Shown here piece by piece: positions 25,701-33,557 of a stretch of 64,000 nt of DNA. The position numbers were made by a program, and so were the translations under genes. Source of the DNA: SZAS-18 sp038322235 (GTDB taxonomy: Bacteria > Verrucomicrobiota > Verrucomicrobiia > Chthoniobacterales > SZAS-18); assembly GCA_038322235.1 (NCBI GenBank), contig JBBQFQ010000004.1, positions 102,457 through 166,456 on the forward strand, in the 5' to 3' direction. The notes under the pieces are model-generated. The model did not search any database and was not told the DNA's origin. It saw nothing but the letters and a program-made list of their open reading frames with translations. Numbering within the stretch: the first letter of the stretch is position 1; each line of letters begins with the position of its first letter.

Positions 25701-26558
25701 AGCCTCGTGCGCTCCACGTGCGTGGCTCAGAAGCAGGATCTCGCCATCTCGCTGCCCAAGGAACCCGTCTATCTCAATGCCGATGCGACCCGACTGGAAC
25801 AGGTCTTCGGCAATCTCCTCAACAACGCCTCTAAATATAGCGGCGAGGGTCGCCACATCTCCCTCACCGCCGAGCGAGTCCGGGACTCCCAACCGCCGGA
25901 AGTTGTCGTCACCGTGCGGGACGATGGCGCGGGCATCGACGAGGAATTGCTGCCGCATATCTTCGACCTCTTCGTGCAGTCCAGTCGCACGCTGGATCGA
26001 TCTCACGGCGGTCTCGGCATCGGCCTCACGCTCGTCCAACGGCTCGTCAAGCTGCATGGCGGCAGAATCGAAGCGCACAGCGAGGGGCACGGGCATGGGG
26101 CCGAGTTTGTCGTCCACCTGCCGATCCTTGCGGAAGCCCCGCCAACCGAACCACCCGCCCCCGCGCCTTCGTTCCAGGCCTCGCCCGGCCCCACCCACCG
26201 CATCCTGATCGTCGATGACAACGCCGACGCCGCACGCAGCCTGGCGATTTTGCAAAAACGCCGCGGCCATCTAACCCGCACCGCTTTTACCGGCCCGGAT
26301 GCGGTCGCTGCCGCCGGCGAGTTCCTCCCCGATGTCGTCCTGCTCGACATCGGCCTGCCCGGGATGGATGGCTTTGAAGTCGCGCGAAACATCCGCGCGA
26401 TGCCGGCGCTGTCCGGCGCCCTTCTCATCGCGATGAGTGGCTACGGTCGCGAGGAAGACCGCGCCGAAGCCGAACTCGCGGGCTTCGACGCTTACCTGGT
26501 GAAACCCGTGGACCTCGACGTCCTCCGGGACTGGTTGCAGAACGGCCGTCGCTCGTGA
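22755..26558 (+). CDS. Hybrid histidine kinase with CheB remnant, PAS repeats and receiver
   Basis: The 1267-residue protein starts with a CheB-like segment (VVHLGASAGGLETLQQLL to HVYLIPPGCDM). About six PAS/PAC units follow (about 130-860), several ending in typical PAC sequences such as ILEWVGVHNDITESREAE. A HisKA domain (LAHELRNPL, phospho-acceptor near His907), a HATPase_c domain (NLLNNASKYS, DDGAGI, GLGIGLTLV) and a receiver with Asp near 1198 (LLDIGLPGMDG) complete it. No membrane segment is seen, so it is cytosolic. In related CheB-CheR-PAS kinases a CheR methyltransferase lies between CheB and PAS. Here it is absent, CheB stops halfway, and the usual histidine is changed (QQFVP instead of QHL-P), so methylesterase activity is unlikely. 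The ATG at 22755 is preferred to a TTG 14 codons upstream. Confidence 0.9.
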   Translation: MSNENPASAETTSQAENGAAFPVVHLGASAGGLETLQQLLRALPPDTGMGFVIAQQFVPDQPSSLVALLSLATEMPVGEAHDAQEVEPNHVYLIPPGCDMIIAGGKLRLLPQPPPARHPESNPFVPLGDVNTLRRALDFSENIVASVPVPLAILDAGLRVKMASRSFYAHFQVAPETTMGRLIYDLDNGQWDIPALRTLLEEQLPRDQTVVRYEVRHTFEALGPRIMLLNARRLEHASGDEPSIILSIEDITERVAADARAPLAALVESSDDAIVSKNLDGMITSWNRGAERLFGYRAAEILEQPGAALIPPERQHEEAQILGQIRRGEAVESFETVRRRRDGTLFDVSLTASPIRDAGGKIIGASKIARDITARKRAEEKLRTSEALHRSIGESIPFGVWICERDGRNIYASQSFLDLVGLTQEQCSGLGWGQVLHPDEAAPTLTAWLECVRTGSQWNREHRVRGVDGQWHHVLARGMPVKDENGNLVQWAGINLDISDHKAAEKALSRSELRFRTAVSIVSSLLWTNNAEGKMKGEQPGWGNFTGQPMTEYQDYGWAKAVHPEDAQPSIDAWNEAVTAKRMFEFEHRIRRADGEWRLCSIRAVPILDDAGAILEWVGVHNDITESREAEAALRASEARAHAFITASSHAVYRMNADWSEMAPLDGRHFLPDSLEPSRTWLDDNFFPEDHPKVLAAIGEAIRTKSVFALKHRVRRVDGTEGWTISRAVPILDERGDITEWFGTASDVTVQHEAEEALRVSEGFKLSIIKSSPDCIKVLDHVGNFLSLETGHDLLGISDVTPLIGTSWLDLWLDPKDHTAAVGAVATALAGGTGTFVGFFRNLRGEDKWWDVAVTLIHDASGAARRLLAVSRDVTERRALDDALVARADELALADRSKDEFLAMLAHELRNPLAPLRNAAELLKADDVSPDERAQAQRVIGRQIENMSRMLEDLLDVSRITAGKIELRPKPVALESILTAAASLVRSTCVAQKQDLAISLPKEPVYLNADATRLEQVFGNLLNNASKYSGEGRHISLTAERVRDSQPPEVVVTVRDDGAGIDEELLPHIFDLFVQSSRTLDRSHGGLGIGLTLVQRLVKLHGGRIEAHSEGHGHGAEFVVHLPILAEAPPTEPPAPAPSFQASPGPTHRILIVDDNADAARSLAILQKRRGHLTRTAFTGPDAVAAAGEFLPDVVLLDIGLPGMDGFEVARNIRAMPALSGALLIAMSGYGREEDRAEAELAGFDAYLVKPVDLDVLRDWLQNGRRS

Positions 26559-26587
26559 TCAACCACCCGCTGCCAAGCGTCCGAGCC

Positions 26588-28699
26588 CTATTTCGCCAGC
26601 TTGTGCTTCTCGAACCAGTCGAGCGGATAGAGCGCCTTCGCGATCTGATGGCTCGGACGGCGCTGGATGCCGTGAGGCTCGGTCGGGACGCGCACCAGGA
26701 CGGTCTCGATCTTGCGGAGCTTGAGCGCCGAATAGTACTGCTCCGCTTCCGAGATGGGCGTGCGCCAGTCCTCTTCGCCGGTCATCAGGAGCGTCGGGGT
26801 CTTCACCTTGCCCACATGCGTGATGACGGAGCGCTGCATGTAGTGCTCCGATTGCTCCCAGGGCGGACCGGGGAACCAGTACATCGAGCCGAAGGCTGGG
26901 AGATCCGAGGTGAGGGTCCAGCTAAACCAATTGATCACAGGATAGAGGCTCGCTGCGGCCCGATAACGCTCGGTCCGCGAGATGCTCCAGCAGGTGAGGA
27001 CGCCGCCCCCTGAGCCGCCGGTGATGAAGCAATTGTCCTTGTCCACGAATCCCTTCGCGATCACGGCATCGACCGCCGAGTCGAGATCGAAGAAGTCGTC
27101 GCCGGGGTATTTGTGGTGGATCAGGTTGGCGAACTCCTCGCCATAGCTCGTGCTGCCGCGCGGATTGACGTAGACCACGACGTAGCCCTTCCCCGCCCAG
27201 ATCTGCTTCACGGTATCGAAATGCGCCCCGTAGTTCGTAAAGGGGCCGCCGTGAATTTCGAGGATGAGCGGATACTTCTTCGCCGGATCGAAACCAGGAG
27301 GCTTGATTATCCAGGCGTGGACCTTCCGCTGATCCACCGAAGATTCGCACCAGATCTCGTCGACCTCGCCGAGCTTCTTTTGCGTGAGCAATTCGCGATT
27401 CAACGCGGTCAGGACGCGCGGAGTCTTGTCGGTGGCGGCCAGCACTGCGACCTCGCCGGGAACTGCGCCATTCCCGAAGGTCAGCGCGATCGTGCCGCCT
27501 TTGGCGACCGTGAAGGAGCCGCCGCCGCTGTAGCTGGAACCGCCGCAGGAGAGCAGATGCGCGACGTCGGTAAATTTGCCCTCCAGCGTCACCGACCCGA
27601 GGTGCGTGTCGCCCTGATCGTCGTAGAGGAAGAAGACGCTCTTGCCGTCCGGGGCCCACGCTGGCGTCTGCACATCGCGATCCAGTTTGGGAGTGAGCAC
27701 CCGCACGTTGCTGCCATCGCGGTTCATCACGGAGAGCAGCGTGGTCTGATGCCCCTGCCGGCGGTCATCGAACCCCGTGAACGCGATCAGCCGACCATCG
27801 GGCGAAACAGCCGGGGCGCCATCCGGTCCCTGCCGCGTGGTGAGCGGCTTGAACGAGCCGTCGGCCACGGAGATCTCGTAGACCTCGCTATTCAGCGGAT
27901 CGTATTCGAAGTCCGTCCGGAGATTTCCGCTCAGGAGCAGATGCTTTCCGTCCGGCGTCCAGACCGGCGTGGATCCGCCAAAGAGCGTCTCCCCAAAGGG
28001 AAAATCGCCGGTCGTGAGCTGGCGCGGGGCGCCGCCGTCCGCCGCCACGATGAAGAGCTGCGAGAAGCCCGGCTTGAGGTAACCCCGCGCATTGAAGCGA
28101 TACATCAGGCGATCGTGCACCACCGGCGCGTCGGCCCATTTCGCGCCCTCCGGCGCGGCGGGCATGCCGTCCACCTTCGGCTTCGTCCCGGGAACGAAGC
28201 TGGCGAACGCGAGGCGCGTCCCATCGGGCGACCAGGCGAGACCCGTCGGTGCATTCGGCAAGGCCGTAAGCTTCGCGGTCTCGCCGGAATCCACCCAGCG
28301 CACGTAGATCTGCGGGCTGCCGTCGCGATCCGAGACGTAGGCGAGGCGGGTGCCATCCGGCGACCAGACCGGGCCAGCGTCCGTGAAGTTCCCCGCCGTC
28401 AGAGCTCGATGCCCCGTGCCATCGGCGCCGATGATCCACAGATTTGAGAGGCGGCGGTCGCTCATGATGTCGGCGAAGGCTCGCACGTACACGACACGTT
28501 TCCCGTCGGGCGAGATCTGCGGGGCGGACGGGAACTGGACCTGGAAGACATCGAGCGGCCCGAAACGATCCGAACGGGCGGAATCGGCTTTCGTGGGCGC
28601 GGGAAGCGCGGGCTTTTCCTGAGCCGGGGCCAGCGAAGACACAGCCGCGAGGAGGGCGAAGGCCACCCGCACGCGGGAGAACGGGGGTGATGTCAACAT
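26588..28699 (-). CDS. Exported S9 family prolyl oligopeptidase-type peptidase
   Basis: The 703-residue protein has a signal peptide (VRVAFALLAAVSSLAPAQ) and an N-terminal beta-propeller built of TolB/PD40-like repeats (WSPDGTRLAYVSD, VSPDGRLIAFTG, WAPDGKSVFFL). A C-terminal alpha/beta hydrolase domain follows. The catalytic triad is visible as Ser in ITGGSGGGVLT, Asp in TGEEDWRTP and His in TEPHG. It resembles acylaminoacyl-peptidase and DPP-IV-type enzymes that trim oligopeptides in the periplasm. The start at 28697-28699 precedes the signal peptide. It is divergent from the M13 metallopeptidase gene, with about 100 bases between starts, which suggests a shared peptide-degradation theme. 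Confidence 0.92.
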   Translation of the reverse strand: MLTSPPFSRVRVAFALLAAVSSLAPAQEKPALPAPTKADSARSDRFGPLDVFQVQFPSAPQISPDGKRVVYVRAFADIMSDRRLSNLWIIGADGTGHRALTAGNFTDAGPVWSPDGTRLAYVSDRDGSPQIYVRWVDSGETAKLTALPNAPTGLAWSPDGTRLAFASFVPGTKPKVDGMPAAPEGAKWADAPVVHDRLMYRFNARGYLKPGFSQLFIVAADGGAPRQLTTGDFPFGETLFGGSTPVWTPDGKHLLLSGNLRTDFEYDPLNSEVYEISVADGSFKPLTTRQGPDGAPAVSPDGRLIAFTGFDDRRQGHQTTLLSVMNRDGSNVRVLTPKLDRDVQTPAWAPDGKSVFFLYDDQGDTHLGSVTLEGKFTDVAHLLSCGGSSYSGGGSFTVAKGGTIALTFGNGAVPGEVAVLAATDKTPRVLTALNRELLTQKKLGEVDEIWCESSVDQRKVHAWIIKPPGFDPAKKYPLILEIHGGPFTNYGAHFDTVKQIWAGKGYVVVYVNPRGSTSYGEEFANLIHHKYPGDDFFDLDSAVDAVIAKGFVDKDNCFITGGSGGGVLTCWSISRTERYRAAASLYPVINWFSWTLTSDLPAFGSMYWFPGPPWEQSEHYMQRSVITHVGKVKTPTLLMTGEEDWRTPISEAEQYYSALKLRKIETVLVRVPTEPHGIQRRPSHQIAKALYPLDWFEKHKLAK

Positions 28700-28803
28700 G
28701 TGCCCAGCTGATCGCTGGGTCGGGTCGGCGGCAAGCGTGAATCCACGGGCGGATTCCGCCACTCGCCGTTCGACGGCCGCCGGCATCTGCGGGAGAATCC
28801 GGC

Positions 28804-30852
28804 ATGTTCCCCACCCGTTCCCTTCCGTCGCTGGCGACGACGTTCGCCACCACGCTCTGCGCGGCCGCGGCGCTGGCCGCAGACGCGCCCCCGGCCTTCG
28901 ATATCGCAAACCTCGATCCCAAGACGAAACCGGCGGACGACTTCAATCGCTACGCGAACGGCGGTTGGCTGGATCGAAATCCCATCCCAGCCGACCTTGT
29001 TTCTTGGGGCTCCTTCGATGAACTTCGGGACCGGAATCAAAAGGCGCTCCGGGATATTTGTGAGGCGGCGGCGAAGGACCCGAAGGCGCCGAAGGGCAGC
29101 GCGCTGCAGAAGATCGGGGACTTTTACGCGAGCGGCATGGACGAAGCGCAGATCGAAAGCGCGGGCGCGAAACCGCTCGAAGGGGAACTCGCGCGGATTG
29201 CCGCGATCAAGGACCGCGCCGAACTCGCGAGCGCCTTCGGAAGGCTGCGCGCATGCGGCACGGACGTGGGATTCTCGCTTCACGGCGACCAGGATCCGAA
29301 GGACTCCACCCAGGTCATCGCGCACCTCGGGCAGGCGGGACTCGGCCTCCCGGATCGCGACTACTATCTCAAGGACGACGAGGATTCGAAGAAGCTGCGA
29401 GCCGGATACCTCGCCCATGTCGCGAAGCTCTTTGAGCTGCTCGGGGACAAGCCGGACGCAGCCGCCGCGACCGCCGCAAAAGTGGTCGCGCTCGAGACCG
29501 AGCTCGCCAAAGGATCCTCCACCCGCGTCCAGCGGCGGGACCGCGAGGCAAACTACCACAAGCTCACGGTCGCGGAGGCGCAGGCCCTCATGCCCGAGGT
29601 CGAGCTGCCCAAGTTCCTCGACGGCGTGCAGCTCGCCGCGCCAGCGGTGATCAATGTCGGCCAGCCGGAATTCGTCAAGACGTTGAACCGGCTCGTCAAG
29701 GAAGCACCGCTCGAAGATTGGAAATCCTACTTCCGCTGGCAGGTGGTGCATCAGGCGGCGCCGTATCTCAGCAGTGCCTTCGTGAACGCGGACTTCGCCT
29801 TCTACGGTCAGATGGTGGGCGGTGCGAAGGAGCTCCAGCCCCGCTGGAAGCGCGTGGTGCAGGTGGTCGACGGGGGCATCGGCGAGCTGCTCGGCGAGCA
29901 GTATGTCGCCAAGAATTTCCCGCCCGAGGCGAAGCGGCGGGTGCTCGTGATGGTGGAGAATCTCCGCGCGGCGCTCAAGGAACGAATCCAAAAGCTCGAA
30001 TGGATGAGCGCCTCCACGAAGGAAGCCGCCCTCGTAAAGCTTGCCGCCTTCCACGTGAAGATGGGCTACCCCGACAAGTGGCGCGACTACTCCGCCCTCG
30101 CCATCGACCGCACGTCCTACGCGGTGAACGCCCTCCAGGCGCGCGCCTTCGAGGTGAAGCGCTCGCTCGGGAAGATCGGCCAGCCGGTGGATCGCGGCGA
30201 GTGGGGCATGACGCCCCCGACCGTGAACGCGTATTATCGCTCCACGCTGAACGAGATCGTCTTCCCGGCCGGAATCCTGCAGCCGCCCTTCTTTTCGTTC
30301 ACGGCCGATGACGCGATCAACTACGGCGGGATCGGCGCCGTGATCGGTCACGAGATGACCCACGGATTCGATGATCAGGGCCGGAAGTCGGATGCCGCCG
30401 GCAACCTGCGGGATTGGTGGACGGCGGAGGACGCGAAGGCCTTCGGCGAGCGGGCGAAACTCGTGGTGGATCAATTCAGCGCCTACACCGTGCTCGACGG
30501 GCTGCACCTGAACGGCGAGCTGACGCAGGGCGAGAACATCGCGGACCTCGGCGGGTTGAAGATCGCTTACGCCGCCCTCACCAAGGCTCTCGCCGCCACG
30601 CCTGGAGCGGCGGAGAAAAAGATCGACGGCTTCTCGCCGGGCCAGCGCTTTTTCCTCGGTTACGCCCAGCTCTGGCGCCGGAACATGCGTCCCGAAGCGA
30701 TGCGCCTCCAGGTGAAGACGAATCCGCACTCCCCCACGGCCTTTCGAGTCATCGGGCCGCTCTCGAATCTTCCGGAGTTCGCGGCCGCCTTCGAGATTCC
30801 CGCCGGCGCGCCGATGGCTCGCGCGAAGGAACAGCAGGCACAGATCTGGTGA
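28804..30852 (+). CDS. Exported M13 (neprilysin/PepO) family metallopeptidase
   Basis: The 682-residue protein has a signal peptide (TTFATTLCAAAALAADA) and the full M13 organisation. It begins DDFNRYANGGWLDRNPIP. The substrate-binding NAYY occurs in TVNAYYRSTLNEIVFPAGILQ. The zinc motif is HEMTH (His516 onwards, HEMTHGFDDQG), with the third ligand in GENIADLGG. The length is normal for the family. It cleaves peptides smaller than about 40 residues in the periplasm. The gene is divergent from the S9 peptidase gene and followed after about 180 bases by a DUF998-like gene. Confidence 0.94.
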   Translation: MFPTRSLPSLATTFATTLCAAAALAADAPPAFDIANLDPKTKPADDFNRYANGGWLDRNPIPADLVSWGSFDELRDRNQKALRDICEAAAKDPKAPKGSALQKIGDFYASGMDEAQIESAGAKPLEGELARIAAIKDRAELASAFGRLRACGTDVGFSLHGDQDPKDSTQVIAHLGQAGLGLPDRDYYLKDDEDSKKLRAGYLAHVAKLFELLGDKPDAAAATAAKVVALETELAKGSSTRVQRRDREANYHKLTVAEAQALMPEVELPKFLDGVQLAAPAVINVGQPEFVKTLNRLVKEAPLEDWKSYFRWQVVHQAAPYLSSAFVNADFAFYGQMVGGAKELQPRWKRVVQVVDGGIGELLGEQYVAKNFPPEAKRRVLVMVENLRAALKERIQKLEWMSASTKEAALVKLAAFHVKMGYPDKWRDYSALAIDRTSYAVNALQARAFEVKRSLGKIGQPVDRGEWGMTPPTVNAYYRSTLNEIVFPAGILQPPFFSFTADDAINYGGIGAVIGHEMTHGFDDQGRKSDAAGNLRDWWTAEDAKAFGERAKLVVDQFSAYTVLDGLHLNGELTQGENIADLGGLKIAYAALTKALAATPGAAEKKIDGFSPGQRFFLGYAQLWRRNMRPEAMRLQVKTNPHSPTAFRVIGPLSNLPEFAAAFEIPAGAPMARAKEQQAQIW

Positions 30853-31030
30853 ACGCCTCCCGTCGATCATCCTCCGCGCCGCGGGAACCAGACCCCCTGC
30901 GGGCGATTTCGCTTGCCAGCGGGGTAGAGATGGCGCGAATCAGCGCCGTGCCCCCTCCACCTTCCTGCGCTCGCGGCGGCGGATTCATCCCCCCGCCGCG
31001 AACGCGTCGGCTTCCCGGCAAGGTCCTGGA

Positions 31031-31690
31031 ATGATTTACCTCGCTGACGTTCGCAAACACCGCGCGGCCCGATTCGCCCTGTTCACGCTGGTCCTGGTGA
31101 TCATCGCCGCCGACGGCATTTTTTTCGCCCGCGTCCTGCATCAGGGACCGCCGCCGAAAGGTTCGCTGATCGGCGAGCTGGCGCGGGGTCCGACCGGCTG
31201 GTTGATGATGGCCTCGCTGGGATGCTGGTCGCTGGCGTGTCTCGTGCTCTCCTTCGCCATCGAGGCGGCCCTTGAATCCACCTCCTGGGTGCCGCTCGGC
31301 CTGCTCCTCACCCGGCTTCAGGGCATCGCGCTGGCCTTGCTCGCGGTCTGCCATCCCGGGCTGCCGAGCGACGTCGGCACCCTCTCGCCCATCTTGCATC
31401 AAGTCGGATACTTCTCCGCCTTTCTCCTCGCCGCCGGCGCGGCGCTCGTGCTGGCTCCCGCCTGTCGCTCCGACAAGGAATGGCTGGCCATCGCGCCCGC
31501 CGCCCAAGCCGGAAGCATTCTGCTCGCGGCGCTGACGGCGGGCCTGATGCTCTGGCCTCCCGGATCGGGCGTCTGGTGGGAAATCGCGGCGATCATCGCC
31601 GGTTTCGCCTGGCAATTACTCTGCGTGACGGGTGTCGCGCGGTCGGTGCGCTGGTTCCCGCTTCCGTGGGACCGCCGGCGCCCGGGGTGA
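31031..31690 (+). CDS. DUF998-like multi-span membrane protein
   Basis: The 219-residue protein has about six hydrophobic helices (FALFTLVLVIIAADGIFFA, LMMASLGCWSLACLVLSF, LGLLLTRLQGIALALLAV and three more). Loop features resemble the DUF998 family (ARGPTGWLMMASLGCW, a cytoplasmic FPLPWDRR tail). It belongs in the inner membrane and its role is unknown. The start ATG directly follows a GC-rich leader, and the next gene begins 17 bases after its stop. Confidence 0.7.
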   Translation: MIYLADVRKHRAARFALFTLVLVIIAADGIFFARVLHQGPPPKGSLIGELARGPTGWLMMASLGCWSLACLVLSFAIEAALESTSWVPLGLLLTRLQGIALALLAVCHPGLPSDVGTLSPILHQVGYFSAFLLAAGAALVLAPACRSDKEWLAIAPAAQAGSILLAALTAGLMLWPPGSGVWWEIAAIIAGFAWQLLCVTGVARSVRWFPLPWDRRRPG

Positions 31691-31707
31691 ATCGCTGGAA
31701 CCCACCT

Positions 31708-32529
31708 ATGAGCAACTGCGTGCATCGCCATCTCCTTCTCGCTCTCCTCGCGGCCGCCGCGTCTGGATTCGGGCCCACCGCTACCGCGGCGCCCGGGCCG
31801 GACTTCAACGCCCTGATCCTGGCGGAGACGCGCGCGATGCCGTCCGGCGGCGGATACGACACCACCCCAGCAACGACGGCAAAGCTCGGCGGCGCCATCG
31901 ATCTGACGCCGGGAGACCGCCTCGTTCTCACGCCGGAGCGAGCCGTTCCGAGCTACTGTTCAGGCGCGACGTACTTCGTCTTCCTCCGGGTGGTCGAGAG
32001 CCTGCGGATCAGTGCCCGGATCAGTCTTCCGCGCGGTTCAATCGACGCCCTCGTCCCGCGGGACCGACCGACGCGCCCGGATCGAAAACCCAATGAATGG
32101 GGGCCCCGCGACGGCGAAGGCGTCTGGGGTCGCTGGAATGCCAACGGCCCCGGCACGGCGCGCCTCTTTCACGAGCTGCGCCTCGGTCGGAGTTTTCCTG
32201 ACTTCGCCAGCGCCCGGCCGGGTGACTTCCTGAAGATCTGGTGGAACGAGAAGATCGGCGCGCGGGAGCGGGGGCACTCGGTCATCTATCTCGGCACGTC
32301 GGTCGCGAATGGCGTCGAGATGGTGCGGTTCTGGTCGAGCAACCAGGGGCTCGGCTACGGAACGAAGGAGGTGCCCCGGAGCGACATCAAGCGAGCCCTG
32401 TTCTCGCGACTCGAGCATCCCGACCGACTGGCGCGGGCGGACGCGCTCCCGCCCACGGACGCGTATCTCTACGATCTGCAAACGCGCGACTCCACGCCCG
32501 CGGAGATGCGCGCGCGGTGCGGCTACTGA
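31708..32529 (+). CDS. Exported NlpC/P60- or CHAP-like cysteine protein
   Basis: The 273-residue protein starts with a signal peptide (LLLALLAAAASGFGPTATAA). It contains a likely cysteine nucleophile in PSYCSGATYFVFLRV and a histidine in ERGHSVIYLG, followed by a polar residue in WSSNQG. That is the Cys-His-polar order of NlpC/P60-type peptidoglycan hydrolases. Overall similarity is weak, so another papain-like function is possible. The start ATG at 31708 gives the signal peptide. Its stop overlaps the methyltransferase start (TGATG), so the two are coupled. Confidence 0.65.
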   Translation: MSNCVHRHLLLALLAAAASGFGPTATAAPGPDFNALILAETRAMPSGGGYDTTPATTAKLGGAIDLTPGDRLVLTPERAVPSYCSGATYFVFLRVVESLRISARISLPRGSIDALVPRDRPTRPDRKPNEWGPRDGEGVWGRWNANGPGTARLFHELRLGRSFPDFASARPGDFLKIWWNEKIGARERGHSVIYLGTSVANGVEMVRFWSSNQGLGYGTKEVPRSDIKRALFSRLEHPDRLARADALPPTDAYLYDLQTRDSTPAEMRARCGY

Positions 32530-33557
32530 TGCATCCGCTCCAGCGGGAAATCCTCGGCACGCCGGGTGGCGCGATTCCGTTTGAGCGCTTCATGGCGTTC
32601 GCGCTCGCGGATCCCCAGCATGGGTATTACGCGCGGCGGGTACAATCTGTCGGTCGGGACGGTGACTTCTCCACCAGCGTCACGCTCTCGGGGGTGCTCG
32701 CAACGGCGATCGGCCGGTGGGCCCGCAACGCCGGCTTTCTTCGTCTTGGACGTCGCGCCCACGTGATCGAACTCGGAGGAGGCACCGGCGAGCTGGCGCA
32801 CGCTCTCCTCGCCGCGCTCGGCTGGTGGCACTGCCTGACGATCCGCTACCACATCGTGGAGCTCTCCCCCGCGTTACGCCGCCAGCAACAGAAGCGGCTC
32901 CGACCGGGCTCGCCCGTCACATGGCATGAGACGATCGAGTCCGCGCTCGCTGCGGCCGGCGGCCGGGCCGTGATCCTTTCGAATGAGTTCGTTGACGCGT
33001 TCCCGTGCGCCGCCCTGCAGGGTCCGGCGGGAGCGCGGAGCGAGGTCTACCTCGAATGGCCCGCAGGCCTCGAGGCTCCGCGCGAGGTGCTGCGCCGCCC
33101 CCGTCTGGAAGTGCTCGAGACCCGCTCCAGCGCGCTGGCCCTGCCACGGCCGCGGGTCGAGGTGCACGCCAGTTACCAAGGCTGGCTGGCGACGGTGGCA
33201 ACCCGACTTTCCGCGGGAGCGCTCCTCACCATCGACTACGGCGGCGAGGCGGAGGAACTTTATCATCGCCAGCCGATGGGCTCCGTGCGCGGATTCTTCC
33301 GCCACACGCGCGTCACGGGGGCGGAGATCTACGAACGAATCGGGCACCAGGATCTGACGGCGGACGTCAACTTCACGGACCTGAAGCGCTGGGGCGAGGA
33401 ACTCGGCTGGCGCACGGAATCGTGCGTGACGCAGCGAGAATTCGTCGAGCGCTTTCATCACCGCCTTGATCACGGCGACCCGGCGACGGCCTTCCTGCTC
33501 GATCCGGAGGGTGCCGGGAGCGCCTTCCGGGTGCTCGATCAGCGCATCAGTTCCTGA
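32529..33557 (+). CDS. MidA/NDUFAF7-like SAM-dependent methyltransferase
   Basis: The 342-residue protein matches the DUF185/MidA family: IPFERFMAFALADPQHGYYARR at the N-terminus, the SAM-binding loop VIELGGGTGELAHALL, then YHIVELSPALRRQQQ, ILSNEFVDAFPCA and LLTIDYGG. The mitochondrial relative methylates an arginine of a complex I subunit. A complex I cluster lies elsewhere in this window, although the bacterial substrate is unknown. The ATG overlaps the stop of the upstream gene, and the 3' end overlaps the convergent TPR gene by 11 bases. Confidence 0.85.
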   Translation: MHPLQREILGTPGGAIPFERFMAFALADPQHGYYARRVQSVGRDGDFSTSVTLSGVLATAIGRWARNAGFLRLGRRAHVIELGGGTGELAHALLAALGWWHCLTIRYHIVELSPALRRQQQKRLRPGSPVTWHETIESALAAAGGRAVILSNEFVDAFPCAALQGPAGARSEVYLEWPAGLEAPREVLRRPRLEVLETRSSALALPRPRVEVHASYQGWLATVATRLSAGALLTIDYGGEAEELYHRQPMGSVRGFFRHTRVTGAEIYERIGHQDLTADVNFTDLKRWGEELGWRTESCVTQREFVERFHHRLDHGDPATAFLLDPEGAGSAFRVLDQRISS

